Shown here piece after piece: positions 9,357-16,133 of a stretch of 64,000 bases of DNA. This stretch comes from an uncultured Eubacteriales bacterium (GTDB lineage: Bacteria > Bacillota > Clostridia > Peptostreptococcales > Anaerovoracaceae): NCBI GenBank assembly GCA_902795135.1, contig CADBJW010000009.1:1-64000 (forward strand). Direction: 5' to 3'. The first letter of the stretch is position 1. The number at the start of each line of letters is the position of its first letter. The notes beneath the pieces are model-generated. The model ran no database searches. It was given only the letters and a program-made list of their open reading frames with translations, and had not been told where the DNA came from. The position numbers were made by a program, and so were the translations under genes.

Positions 9357-9385
9357 TTGACACCGTTTCCATTCTGCGTTATATT
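9357..9385 (+). promoter_or_regulatory. Strong sigma-A promoter of the DUF3793 unit
   Basis: A perfect TTGACA (9357-9362), a 17-nt spacer and TATATT (9380-9385). The predicted start is about 9392, four bases before the first palindromic operator. The same TTGACA-17-TATATT arrangement recurs at 11807-11835. Confidence 0.85.
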
Positions 9386-9395
9386 GTCTGTAGAA

Positions 9396-9413
9396 AGTTA
9401 GCGAAGGCTAACT
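9396..9413 (+). promoter_or_regulatory. Palindromic operator 1 (DtxR-like metal box, inferred)
   Basis: AGTTAGCGAAGGCTAACT is a perfect 7-bp inverted repeat around a 4-base centre. It lies directly at the predicted transcription start. With the sites at 9495, 11844 and 11982 it gives the consensus RGTTAGC-N4-RCTAACY, which resembles boxes bound by DtxR/IdeR/MntR repressors. The regulator is not in the window. Confidence 0.65.
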
Positions 9414-9431
9414 AAATAGAATCGTTATAGT

Positions 9432-9485
9432 TTCATCGAGTCACTGGTTGTCCACATGACAGGCGGTGATAGATGAACATTTTTT
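9432..9485 (+). terminator. Leader terminator or attenuator before DUF3793 gene
   Basis: TTCATC/GATGAA, TCAC/GTGA and TGGTTGTC/GACAGGCG form a stacked stem with small internal loops around a CACAT loop. CA and six T (9480-9485) follow. This is a plausible intrinsic terminator inside the leader and would yield a transcript of about 95 nt from the promoter at 9357. Confidence 0.55.
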
Positions 9486-9494
9486 AGGACTTGT

Positions 9495-9512
9495 GGTTAG
9501 CGATGGCTAACC
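9495..9512 (+). promoter_or_regulatory. Palindromic operator 2 (DtxR-like metal box, inferred)
   Basis: GGTTAGCGATGGCTAACC is a perfect 7-bp inverted repeat with a 4-base centre, 98 nt after operator 1 and 20 nt before the DUF3793 start codon. The two sites flank the leader hairpin. Confidence 0.65.
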
Positions 9513-9531
9513 GACAAAGAAAGGAATGTCT

Positions 9532-10218
9532 ATGTCAGAAGATATGGTTGTCAAACATTGTGCGCCAACCTTGGCCGGATTGAAGACGGGAAATATCTTT
9601 TCGACAAGTTATAACTCGTTGAAGCAGTTGAAAAGGGAGGTTGACGACCTCAATGAAACGCTTGAGAAAAAGGGGTTAAAAATACTTGTATTGAGACAAA
9701 GCGGCGGTAGGGCGCTGCTCTATATGTACCGGCCCTCTCAACTTCAGAACGACTTGACGAAAGAAGAAGCCCAACGTATATTGTCTGGCTTTGGTTACGA
9801 AAAGACGGACCATAGATTCTGCATCCGGCGTTTGATGCAAAGGCTTTGCGACTCCGATGAATTTCCTCATGAAATCGGTTTGTTTCTGGGATATCCACCG
9901 GAGGATGTGAAGGGATTCATTGAATGCAACGGCAGAGATTGCAAGTATTGCGGATACTGGAAAGTGTACGGGGATGTTGATACAGCCGAAAAGACTTTTG
10001 CCAAATATTCCAAGTGCACATGTGCGTATCTGAATTGCCTAAAAAATGGAACGGCCTTGTCAAAACTGGCAGTAAAAAAGAATGAATGGATGAGAACCTG
10101 GGAAGAAAGATGCAAAGCAGCCGGAGCGAACCTTGCTTGTGATTTTGTAATCTGTAATTTGGAACCGGATGGGGATGGAATTACCGCCTGTGAAGCCTTA
10201 GGCGCAGCACTAGCCTAG
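9532..10218 (+). CDS. DUF3793 family protein
   Basis: A protein of about 228 residues that I recognise as DUF3793, a clostridial family of unknown function. Near the middle the segment GLFLGYPPEDVKGFI is followed by a cluster of Cys (CNGRDCKYCGYWKVYG, then KCTCAYLNC), which could bind metal. No membrane segment is seen. An ATG at 9526 is in frame, but it abuts AAAGAAAGGA. The ATG at 9532 has a 6-nt spacing and is preferred. Family members are commonly seen near iron-uptake and flavodoxin genes (from memory), which agrees with the metal-type operators upstream. Function remains unknown. Confidence 0.8.
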   Translation: MSEDMVVKHCAPTLAGLKTGNIFSTSYNSLKQLKREVDDLNETLEKKGLKILVLRQSGGRALLYMYRPSQLQNDLTKEEAQRILSGFGYEKTDHRFCIRRLMQRLCDSDEFPHEIGLFLGYPPEDVKGFIECNGRDCKYCGYWKVYGDVDTAEKTFAKYSKCTCAYLNCLKNGTALSKLAVKKNEWMRTWEERCKAAGANLACDFVICNLEPDGDGITACEALGAALA

Positions 10219-10312
10219 GATACCTGTCTGTAATAGGTCACACGATTTGCCCTGCAATCCTTCATGTGGTTTTTGTAGAAATAATTCTTTTGAAATAATA
10301 TCAAAAAAGCCC

Positions 10313-10341
10313 TTGAATTTATGACAGATTATCGTTATAAT
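10313..10341 (+). promoter_or_regulatory. Promoter of tRNA-Leu
   Basis: TTGAAT (10313-10318), a 17-nt spacer and a perfect TATAAT (10336-10341). A small hairpin, GCAGGT-CAA-ACCTGC (10352-10366), lies between it and the tRNA in the 5' leader. Confidence 0.8.
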
Positions 10342-10373
10342 AATTCATGTTGCAGGTCAAACCTGCCAGCCAA

Positions 10374-10460
10374 GCGGATATGGCGGAATTGGCAGACGCG
10401 CACGGTTCAGGTCCGTGTGGTAGCAATATCGTGGAGGTTCGAATCCTCTTATCCGCACCA
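10374..10460 (+). tRNA. tRNA-Leu (anticodon CAG)
   Basis: An 87-nt tRNA with acceptor stem GCGGATA/TATCCGC, an encoded CCA at 10458-10460, a D-loop with GG, anticodon CAG at 10408-10410 inside CACGG-TTCAGGT-CCGTG, a long variable arm typical of class II tRNAs, and a T arm with GGTTCGAATCC. It reads CUG codons. Confidence 0.97.
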
Positions 10461-10466
10461 GAAACG

Positions 10467-10499
10467 AAAACCTTGGAGCTAGTAGGTTTCAAGGTTTTT
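10467..10499 (+). terminator. Terminator of tRNA-Leu
   Basis: AAAACCTTG (10467-10475) pairs with CAAGGTTTT (10490-10498), and further T runs follow to 10508. It lies directly after the tRNA CCA end. Confidence 0.7.
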
Positions 10500-10532
10500 C
10501 TGTTTTTTGAAGCACACAGGAGGTGTTGAAAT

Positions 10533-11765
10533 ATGCCGATCCTATTGGAACAAGATCGTAGCATCACATTGCCTGCGATGAAACGTGTAAGACAGCAATT
10601 CGAAAGCCGGAGCATCCCGGATATCAGTACAGCGCTTTTGCAGGAACTGGAAGAAAAGGGAATGAACGACCGCATCGCCACCGGAGATCGTGTGGCCATT
10701 GCGGTAGGCAGCAGAGGCATCAACAAAATCGATGAGATGGTGAAGACACTGGTTCAGTGGGTCAAAGAACAAGGCGCAAATCCCTTTATCGTTCCCGCTA
10801 TGGGCAGCCATGGAGGCGGCACTGCAGACGGCTGCCGGGAGATTCTGGCTGGATATGGGATCACCGAAGAGAAAGCCGGAGCACCGATCAAGGCAGATGA
10901 GACGGTTGTTCAGGTGGGAGCATTGAAAAGTGGCATTGCGGTTTATATGGACCAGGATGCCTACGAGGCGGACAAAACGATTTTGATCAACCGCATCAAA
11001 CCCCACACGGAATTCAATGGCCCAGTCGAAAGCGGCCTTTGCAAGTTGGCCACCATTGGATTGGGGCGGCATACTGGTTGTACGAGCCTCCACAAAGGCG
11101 GCACGATCCATTTTGACGAGATCATTCCGGAGGCTGCCGATTTGATTTTTAAGCATACCAACATCGCTTTTGGAATTGCGCTGCTCGAAAACGCCTACGA
11201 TGAAACGATGATGATCGAAGCAATTCCCACCGAACAAATCTACCAGCGGGAAAGGGAGCTTTTTATTACCGCAAAAGCTTCCATGCCGTCCATAGGGATT
11301 TCCGACATTGATGTATTAGTGGTTGAGGAAATCGGGAAGGATATCTCCGGCATTGGAATGGATCCGAACATTATAGGAAGGTTTGGTCCAAAGGCAGAGG
11401 ATCCGGACATCCCGCAGATCGGTGTGATCATCGCATTGGCGCTTTCAAAAGGGAGTCACGGCAATGCCTGTGGAATTGGAATTGCAGACCTAACCACCAG
11501 ACATCTGCTGGATCAAATGGATTTTGAAGCCACCTATGCGAATACCATTGCCTGTGGCTGCGATTATGAAACGGAATATATCCCACTGGTCATGGCAGAC
11601 GAAGAAGAGGCGCTAGCCGTCGCGGTTAAAATGCAAGGCTGCCCGGACCCGGCAAAGTGCCGCATCGTTCGCATCAAAAACACAGCAGATCTGTCCGAAA
11701 TGGAAGTTTCCGAACCGATTTGGGAGGAAATTGCCAAACAACCGGAACGATTTTCCTGGGTTTAA
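10533..11765 (+). CDS. LarA-like nickel-dependent 2-hydroxyacid racemase/epimerase (DUF2088)
   Basis: A 410-residue member of the lactate racemase LarA superfamily, whose enzymes use a nickel-pincer nucleotide to move hydride at the alpha carbon of 2-hydroxy acids. H93 in GSHGG and H158 in RIKPHTEF fit the catalytic histidines. K171 (GLCKLATIG) and H187 (LHKGG) have the same 16-residue spacing as the cofactor-linked Lys184 and nickel ligand His200 of Lactobacillus LarA (recalled). The sequence differs from true lactate racemase, so the substrate is open. No larB or larE is in the window and the only larC, at 39855, is short. AGGAGGTG precedes the ATG. Confidence 0.82.
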   Translation: MPILLEQDRSITLPAMKRVRQQFESRSIPDISTALLQELEEKGMNDRIATGDRVAIAVGSRGINKIDEMVKTLVQWVKEQGANPFIVPAMGSHGGGTADGCREILAGYGITEEKAGAPIKADETVVQVGALKSGIAVYMDQDAYEADKTILINRIKPHTEFNGPVESGLCKLATIGLGRHTGCTSLHKGGTIHFDEIIPEAADLIFKHTNIAFGIALLENAYDETMMIEAIPTEQIYQRERELFITAKASMPSIGISDIDVLVVEEIGKDISGIGMDPNIIGRFGPKAEDPDIPQIGVIIALALSKGSHGNACGIGIADLTTRHLLDQMDFEATYANTIACGCDYETEYIPLVMADEEEALAVAVKMQGCPDPAKCRIVRIKNTADLSEMEVSEPIWEEIAKQPERFSWV

Positions 11766-11806
11766 GGAAACATCGAAAAAAATTCGGATTTAATTTTAGA
11801 AAAGTG

Positions 11807-11835
11807 TTGACAACCAGATGGAAAGCAGGTATATT
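11807..11835 (+). promoter_or_regulatory. Second strong promoter with metal-box architecture
   Basis: A perfect TTGACA (11807-11812), a 17-nt spacer and TATATT (11830-11835), identical in hexamers and spacing to 9357-9385. The predicted start is about 11842, immediately before the palindrome at 11844-11861. Confidence 0.85.
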
Positions 11836-11843
11836 ATAGATGT

Positions 11844-11861
11844 GGTTAGCAGGTGCTAACT
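11844..11861 (+). promoter_or_regulatory. Palindromic operator 3 (DtxR-like metal box, inferred)
   Basis: GGTTAGCAGGTGCTAACT, six perfect base pairs plus a G-T outer pair around a 4-base centre, placed at the start of the predicted transcript exactly as in the DUF3793 unit. Confidence 0.65.
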
Positions 11862-11981
11862 TACTACACTCAATAACGTACATCATAGACGTGTCCATGT
11901 ATGATGTAAAATTGCTCCAACTTGATTAGCGGGGTATGTCGACGGATGTCGGACACCGACATCCGTCTTGTTAGCCCCAAT

Positions 11982-11999
11982 AGTTAGCAAAGACTAACC
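11982..11999 (+). promoter_or_regulatory. Palindromic operator 4 (DtxR-like metal box, inferred)
   Basis: AGTTAGCAAAGACTAACC matches the RGTTAGC-N4-RCTAACY consensus with one imperfect pair. It lies 138 nt after operator 3, again downstream of a structured stretch. Confidence 0.6.
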
Positions 12000-12083
12000 A
12001 AAAAGTATTCACACATTATTTAAGACCTCTTAATCACTTTCATTTCATAAAACGTCTCACTTAATACATAATAACGTTTGTTG

Positions 12084-12119
12084 AAGAGACAGCACGTCAG
12101 TCAGTCAGCTGTCTCTTTT
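12084..12119 (+). terminator. Intrinsic terminator before mnmA
   Basis: AAGAGACAGC (12084-12093) pairs perfectly with GCTGTCTCTT (12108-12117), followed by T. The loop holds tandem GTCA repeats. It would end the transcript that begins at 11842. Confidence 0.8.
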
Positions 12120-12163
12120 ACATTTTTGTGGAAAGAAGGGACGGTGAGTGGTATGATGCAACT

Positions 12164-13219
12164 ATGAAAAAAGTTTTGATTGCTATGAGCGGCGGCGTTG
12201 ATTCCAGCGTTGCTGCATACTTATTAAAAGAACAGGGCTTTGCGTGCGTAGGAGCCACCATGAGCCTTTATACAGAAGCCGATTGTGTGGAGGATGCAAA
12301 GGCCGTTGCCGCCAAATTGGACATACCGCACTATGTGTTTGATTTTCGTTGCGAATTCGAGCAGCACGTGATCAAGCCTTTTGTACAAGCTTATGAGAGC
12401 GGTAGGACACCGAACCCGTGCATTGTGTGCAACCGCCACTTAAAATTCGGAGCATTGCATGAGAAAGCCATGGAGTTGGGCTGCGATTATGTTGCCTCTG
12501 GCCACTATGCCCGTTTGGAAAAGGTCCAGCAGACCGGTCCCGAATCGGCGGCCGAGCCTTTTCGATATGTTTTGAAAAAATCCGCCAATGTGGCGAAGGA
12601 CCAGAGCTATGTTCTTTGCATGCTTTCTCAAAAGCAGCTGTCCCAGACCGTGTTCCCACTGGAGGGAATTTCAAAAGACGAAGTGCGGAAAATCGCAGCC
12701 GAAATTGGTCTTTCAAATGCCTGGAAACCGGAAAGTCAGGACATATGCTTCGTTCCGGACGGCAAGTATGCCGAGTTCATCGAACAATATGAAGGGCGCA
12801 CGTTCCCGGAAGGCGATTACTGCGACGAGCAGGGCAACGTCATGGGAAAACACAAGGGCATTATCCGGTATACGGTGGGACAGCGAAAAGGGCTGGGCAT
12901 TGCCGCCGGACGGCCGGTTTACGTCAAATCCATCGATCCTGCGTCGAACCAGGTCATTCTGTGCGACAATGATGCCTTGTTTACCGACACATTGGAATCT
13001 TTGGATTTCAATTGGGTTTCTATTTCAAAACCGAAGAAGCCCATTCGTGCAAAGGCCAGAATTCGCTACCAGCATAAAGAACAGCCTGCCTGGATCATGC
13101 CTTCCGAAACCGACTCTGTGATCATCCGATTTGATGAACCACAGCGGGCAATCACTCCGGGACAGACCGTCGTCGTTTACGATAACGACATGGTGCTGGG
13201 AGGAGGAACGATCAAATAA
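12164..13219 (+). CDS. mnmA: tRNA-specific 2-thiouridylase
   Basis: Installs the 2-thio group on U34 of tRNA Lys, Glu and Gln using ATP and sulfur relayed from a cysteine desulfurase. The PP-loop SGGVDSS is at residues 9-15. The two catalytic cysteines are visible in NPCIVCNRHLKFG and DICFVPDG. The C-terminal beta-barrel (GQRKGLGIA, then the GTIK end) is complete. The frame is open back to a GTG at 12128, but homology favours ATG 12164, giving 351 residues. The ribosome site is weak. The desulfurase at 23988 could be its sulfur donor. Confidence 0.95.
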   Translation: MKKVLIAMSGGVDSSVAAYLLKEQGFACVGATMSLYTEADCVEDAKAVAAKLDIPHYVFDFRCEFEQHVIKPFVQAYESGRTPNPCIVCNRHLKFGALHEKAMELGCDYVASGHYARLEKVQQTGPESAAEPFRYVLKKSANVAKDQSYVLCMLSQKQLSQTVFPLEGISKDEVRKIAAEIGLSNAWKPESQDICFVPDGKYAEFIEQYEGRTFPEGDYCDEQGNVMGKHKGIIRYTVGQRKGLGIAAGRPVYVKSIDPASNQVILCDNDALFTDTLESLDFNWVSISKPKKPIRAKARIRYQHKEQPAWIMPSETDSVIIRFDEPQRAITPGQTVVVYDNDMVLGGGTIK

Positions 13220-13227
13220 GGCGCCAA

Positions 13228-13378
13228 AAGGGAATGGTTCTTTTTGATGTGCTTTGATTGACTGATTATTTCGACAAGCGGCTGGCTTGGACCGTGCCCG
13301 CGCGTTGTCCTCGGGCACGGTCCCACCAGCCGCCTGTCAAACAGCATATAATCAAAAGCAGTAAAGAACCGTTCCTTT
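13228..13378 (+). repeat. Giant hairpin element A (about 150 nt)
   Basis: Nested complementary blocks run from outside in: 13228-13243 with 13363-13378 (16 bp, two G-U), 13251-13259 with 13350-13359 (one bulge), 13273-13285 with 13326-13338 (12 of 13) and 13289-13300 with 13312-13323 (12 of 12), around an 11-base loop. The inner half is very GC-rich. No frame in it looks coding. It lies directly after mnmA and could be its 3' UTR, a structured RNA, or a miniature inverted-repeat element. No flanking target duplication was seen. Confidence 0.8.
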
Positions 13379-13415
13379 CAAGCGATTCGAAAAAGCTTCA
13401 TTTTTTATAATTATT

Positions 13416-13448
13416 AAAAAGCGTTGTACATTTGTGTACGCTTTTTTT
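13416..13448 (+). terminator. Intrinsic terminator between the two giant hairpins
   Basis: AGCG and TACA pair with TGTA and CGCT with a small bulge and a TTTG loop. Five A precede and seven T follow, so it may work in both directions. It would end transcripts coming from mnmA and element A. Confidence 0.65.
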
Positions 13449-13450
13449 GT

Positions 13451-13641
13451 TGATGGTGCAGGGTGTGCCGAGGCGATATCCGCATGAGTAGATGTGATCA
13501 GATGTGAAATGAGTAAAGAGAATCGATGGATTCCGAACACTGTTTGAGCGGAGCGAGTTTGTTCGGATCCCGATTCTCTGCGAATGAACATTGCTGATCA
13601 CCTGCGAAGAGGACTAAGCAGCGGCACACCCTGCACCATCA
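13451..13641 (+). repeat. Giant hairpin element B (191 nt)
   Basis: A perfect 20-bp terminal inverted repeat (13451-13470 with 13622-13641) encloses three further nested stems: GTGATCAG/CTGATCAC (13494-13501, 13594-13601), AGAGAATCG/CGATTCTCT (13517-13525, 13571-13579) and TCCGAACA/TGTTCGGA (13532-13539, 13560-13567). The internal loops are nearly symmetrical, 21-23 and 14-15 nt per side, and the apical loop is 20 nt. It contains no plausible gene. It sits between the terminators of two convergent genes. It could be a MITE-like element or a large structured RNA. No target duplication is evident. Confidence 0.8.
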
Positions 13642-13647
13642 GAGCAT

Positions 13648-13677
13648 GAAAAAAGCTGCTACACGAATGTAGCAGCT
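13648..13677 (-). terminator. Terminator of mscL
   Basis: AGCTGCTAC (13654-13662) pairs with GTAGCAGCT (13669-13677). On the minus strand the hairpin is followed by six or seven T (complement of 13648-13653), just after the mscL stop. Confidence 0.8.
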
Positions 13678-13696
13678 CTTTGATGCATGTATTGTC

Positions 13697-14107
13697 TTAC
13701 TCAGACAGTTCTGATGTGCAGTTTGGACATCTTGTTGCATCGATTGCAATCTCTGATTTGCAGAAAGGGCATACCTTTGTAGTAGGCTCTTCTTCCTCTT
13801 CTTCTTTCTTTGTAAGGCTGTTGGCCTTGTTCACTGCTTTGATCAGTGCGAAGAGTACCAGTGCAACGATCAGGAAGTTGATGACTGCCATGATGAATGC
13901 GCCGTATTTGATATCGACGTTAAATACGGTTGCAACCAGATCATTGAAATCCACCTTAACAAACAGTCCGATCAGTGGTGAGATGATATCATCTACCAGA
14001 GAAGTAACGATTGCTGTGAACGCAGCACCGATGATGATGCCGACCGCCATTTCGAATGCATTGCCCTTAAGCGCAAATTCTTTGAACTCATTGATAAAGT
14101 TTTTCAT
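13697..14107 (-). CDS. mscL: Large-conductance mechanosensitive channel with C-terminal zinc ribbon
   Basis: MscL opens under membrane tension to release solutes during osmotic downshock. The N-terminal [20 protein letters not shown] segment and two membrane helices (about residues 15-45 and 68-93) are typical. After an acidic linker (KKEEEEEEP) the protein ends in a zinc-ribbon-like module with C113, C116, C127 and C130, in place of the plain C-terminal helix of the E. coli protein. The cytosolic tail could bind zinc. AGGAG precedes the ATG. It is transcribed alone, leftward. Confidence 0.95.
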   Translation of the reverse strand: MKNFINEFKEFALKGNAFEMAVGIIIGAAFTAIVTSLVDDIISPLIGLFVKVDFNDLVATVFNVDIKYGAFIMAVINFLIVALVLFALIKAVNKANSLTKKEEEEEEPTTKVCPFCKSEIAIDATRCPNCTSELSE

Positions 14108-14240
14108 TATAGAATCTCCTATCCTTATATAAACTCACGATAAATGTAATAATTGCCAATGAGCATTTTAACACCATGGCCACAAAATGTAAATAAAAAT
14201 CAAATTAGACTAAAATAGGCCACTAAATAGGGGGGATCTG

Positions 14241-14249
14241 TGCTATAAT
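14241..14249 (+). promoter_or_regulatory. Extended -10 promoter placed at the deacetylase start codon
   Basis: TGCTATAAT is a perfect extended -10 element. Its last base is 7 nt before the ATG at 14256, so transcription would begin at or next to the start codon. No good -35 element is seen. The only Shine-Dalgarno-like run (AGGGGGGA, about 14229-14236) lies about 20 nt from the ATG and upstream of the predicted start. Confidence 0.5.
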
Positions 14250-14255
14250 AACAGC

Positions 14256-15653
14256 ATGAGAAAAATAATTATAGCGTTAACCATCCTTGCAACGGTCTTG
14301 GTTGTTTCTTTTAATTATGTGGATTATCACCATTCCGGTGTGTATCTTGATGAAGACGGGTTCAAGGATTTTGCAGATAAAGCGTACAAAGAAAGAGTTT
14401 TATTTAAGGATAACAAAGGCACAAAAACAGAATACAAGTTCGAATATGACGGACAGCTTTCGACAGCAATTAGAAAGGATGCAAAAACAACAGAAGCCGT
14501 CGGTGCATTTCGAGACGAAACGGTTCGCGACATGGTGAAGGAATGTCAGGTCACCATCGCTGCAGAGGAAAGTGGAAACATCCGGCATGCCTGTGTGATC
14601 GATGCTTCGGTCCACGATTCCGGAAATGGTGCAGATTCTCTGGCTGTATATACGAAACTGTACAGTGAGGAAGACCAAAAGATGAAGCTGGAATCGGCGG
14701 ATGTGAAGACCTACCTGTTCTCAGAGGAAACCGGCAAGGAAATTGAGCCCATTCAGGTAATGAATGTCAATTTTCGGCACAAGGCATCGGAATTTGCCCG
14801 GGACTACTTTACCAAGAACTTTAGCGAAACACAGCGGAATAAGGGCTGGGAATCTTATATCACAGAAAGCGAAGATAACTTCAATCACTTTATTATGACT
14901 GGTGACTCAGTCATATTCCTCTTTGATGAGAATACAGTACTTAAGAAGTCAAAGGGCATCGTCCGGATGACGGTACCGTATCGGTATATGGAGACAGCGA
15001 TTCGTCCATACGTTGTAAATCGGTATATCGATCCGGAAAAACCGATGGTAGCATTGACCTACGATGATGGTCCTGGTGGGAAGGCGGAAGAACGGATTCT
15101 GAAGTGCCTCGAAGAACACAACAGTGTTGCAACCTTCTTCTATCTCGGTTCGAGAATGGAATACTTCAGTGACAATGCGGTTCACGCATCAAAAATCGGG
15201 TGCGAAATCGGAAACCATTCCTGGGATCATCCGACACTTTCTACAGAATCTAAGAAAAAAATCACCAAAGAGATCGAGCGGACCAATGATGCGATCAGCA
15301 AGGTTACGGGAGTATCCCCGGAACTGATCCGGCCGCCTTATGGGGATTACAGCAATAAAGTCAATAAAGTAATCAAATCAGAAGATATGACTTCGATCCT
15401 TTGGTCCGTTGATACACTGGACTGGAAGACCAGAAACGCTAAGAAAATATTCAAGTCCGTCAAGAACGTCAAGAAACTTGATGGCAAAATCATATTGATG
15501 CATTCCATTTATGACGAGACTGCAAAGGCCACCGAAAAAATCGTTCCTTGGCTCGAAGAAAATGGTTACCAGACTGTAACCGTTACGGAGCTGATTATGT
15601 ATAAGACCGGTGAAATGCCGCAGGCTGGTCAGGTGGTTCGAGCCGTTCAGTAA
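14256..15653 (+). CDS. Membrane-anchored polysaccharide deacetylase (CE4/NodB)
   Basis: A 465-residue cell-envelope deacetylase, most likely acting on peptidoglycan N-acetylglucosamine as PgdA does. Residues 4-20 form an uncleaved signal anchor. About residues 30-260 are an extracellular region like that preceding the catalytic domain in PgdA. The NodB domain follows: catalytic motif TYDDGPG (D270, D271), metal histidines H321 and H325 in NHSWDHP, then RPPYGDYS and a late ILMHS motif. All key residues are present. Deacetylation usually gives lysozyme resistance. Substrate is inferred from the family. Confidence 0.9.
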   Translation: MRKIIIALTILATVLVVSFNYVDYHHSGVYLDEDGFKDFADKAYKERVLFKDNKGTKTEYKFEYDGQLSTAIRKDAKTTEAVGAFRDETVRDMVKECQVTIAAEESGNIRHACVIDASVHDSGNGADSLAVYTKLYSEEDQKMKLESADVKTYLFSEETGKEIEPIQVMNVNFRHKASEFARDYFTKNFSETQRNKGWESYITESEDNFNHFIMTGDSVIFLFDENTVLKKSKGIVRMTVPYRYMETAIRPYVVNRYIDPEKPMVALTYDDGPGGKAEERILKCLEEHNSVATFFYLGSRMEYFSDNAVHASKIGCEIGNHSWDHPTLSTESKKKITKEIERTNDAISKVTGVSPELIRPPYGDYSNKVNKVIKSEDMTSILWSVDTLDWKTRNAKKIFKSVKNVKKLDGKIILMHSIYDETAKATEKIVPWLEENGYQTVTVTELIMYKTGEMPQAGQVVRAVQ

Positions 15654-15684
15654 ATGGAACCAAAAAAATGGGGAGGAAAGACCA

Positions 15685-16077
15685 TTGATTATCACAAGGA
15701 GAAGTGACTACGCCATAAGAATATGCAGAGCCCTTCGGGATGGCAAAATCCATAACGTTAGGGAGATTTGTCAGGTGGAAGACATCCCTAAAGCTTTTGC
15801 ATATAAAATTATAAGGGAAATGGAAAGCAATGGTCTCGTAAAGTCCGAACGGGGAAATCAGGGCGGCTACTATCTGAACCGTGATCTGAACGACGTGACC
15901 ATGTATGACATTGTCAGCGTGACCGAAGACGATTTGGCGATTGTACACTGCATGAAGGAGCCTTGCGGCAGAGATACGGATGAACTTCCATGCAAAGTGC
16001 ATTTGGAGATGGAACGCATCCAGAATATGCTCCTGAATGAACTAAAGAGCAAAAGCGTCGCCAGCATCCTGGAATAG
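15685..16077 (+). CDS. Rrf2 family transcriptional regulator
   Basis: A winged-helix regulator of about 131 residues. The N-terminal ITRRSDYAIRICRALRDG and the recognition helix with wing (KAFAYKIIREMESNGLVKS, GNQGGYYL) are typical of Rrf2. Three cysteines follow in the C-terminal half (HCMKEPCGRDTDELPCKVH). The spacing differs somewhat from IscR but they could bind an Fe-S cluster or sense redox. The frame is open back to 15610 inside the deacetylase gene, but TTG at 15685 follows GGGAGG with good spacing and gives the family N-terminus. The target genes are not evident. Confidence 0.88.
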   Translation: MIITRRSDYAIRICRALRDGKIHNVREICQVEDIPKAFAYKIIREMESNGLVKSERGNQGGYYLNRDLNDVTMYDIVSVTEDDLAIVHCMKEPCGRDTDELPCKVHLEMERIQNMLLNELKSKSVASILE

Positions 16078-16133
16078 ACAGAGCGCCACGGTCCATGGAA
16101 CAAAGCGCCATGATCAATGAAACAAAAAACAGC

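Larger units (their letters stand above)
11842..12119 (+). ncRNA. Candidate metal-regulated small RNA
   Basis: A strong promoter and a good terminator (12084-12119) bound about 278 nt with no convincing gene. The predicted RNA has a 7-bp hairpin at 11881-11906 and a perfect 12-bp hairpin with a 3-base loop at 11941-11967, which is further enclosed by GGGG (11931-11934) and CCCC (11975-11978). The start overlaps operator 3, and operator 4 lies inside. It may be a small RNA controlled by metal, a shorter RNA ending near the 12-bp hairpin, or the leader of a lost gene. Expression is not shown by sequence. Confidence 0.45.

Noticed and set aside
11936..11974. A 12-codon frame (Met-Ser-Thr-Asp-Val-Gly...) inside the candidate small RNA
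   Set aside because: It coincides with the perfect hairpin, has only a 1-nt gap to a GGGG run, and is too short to support as a gene.
13451..13641. Insertion sequence with transposase
   Set aside because: No frame inside the element could encode a transposase and no target duplication was found, so only a non-autonomous element or an RNA remains.
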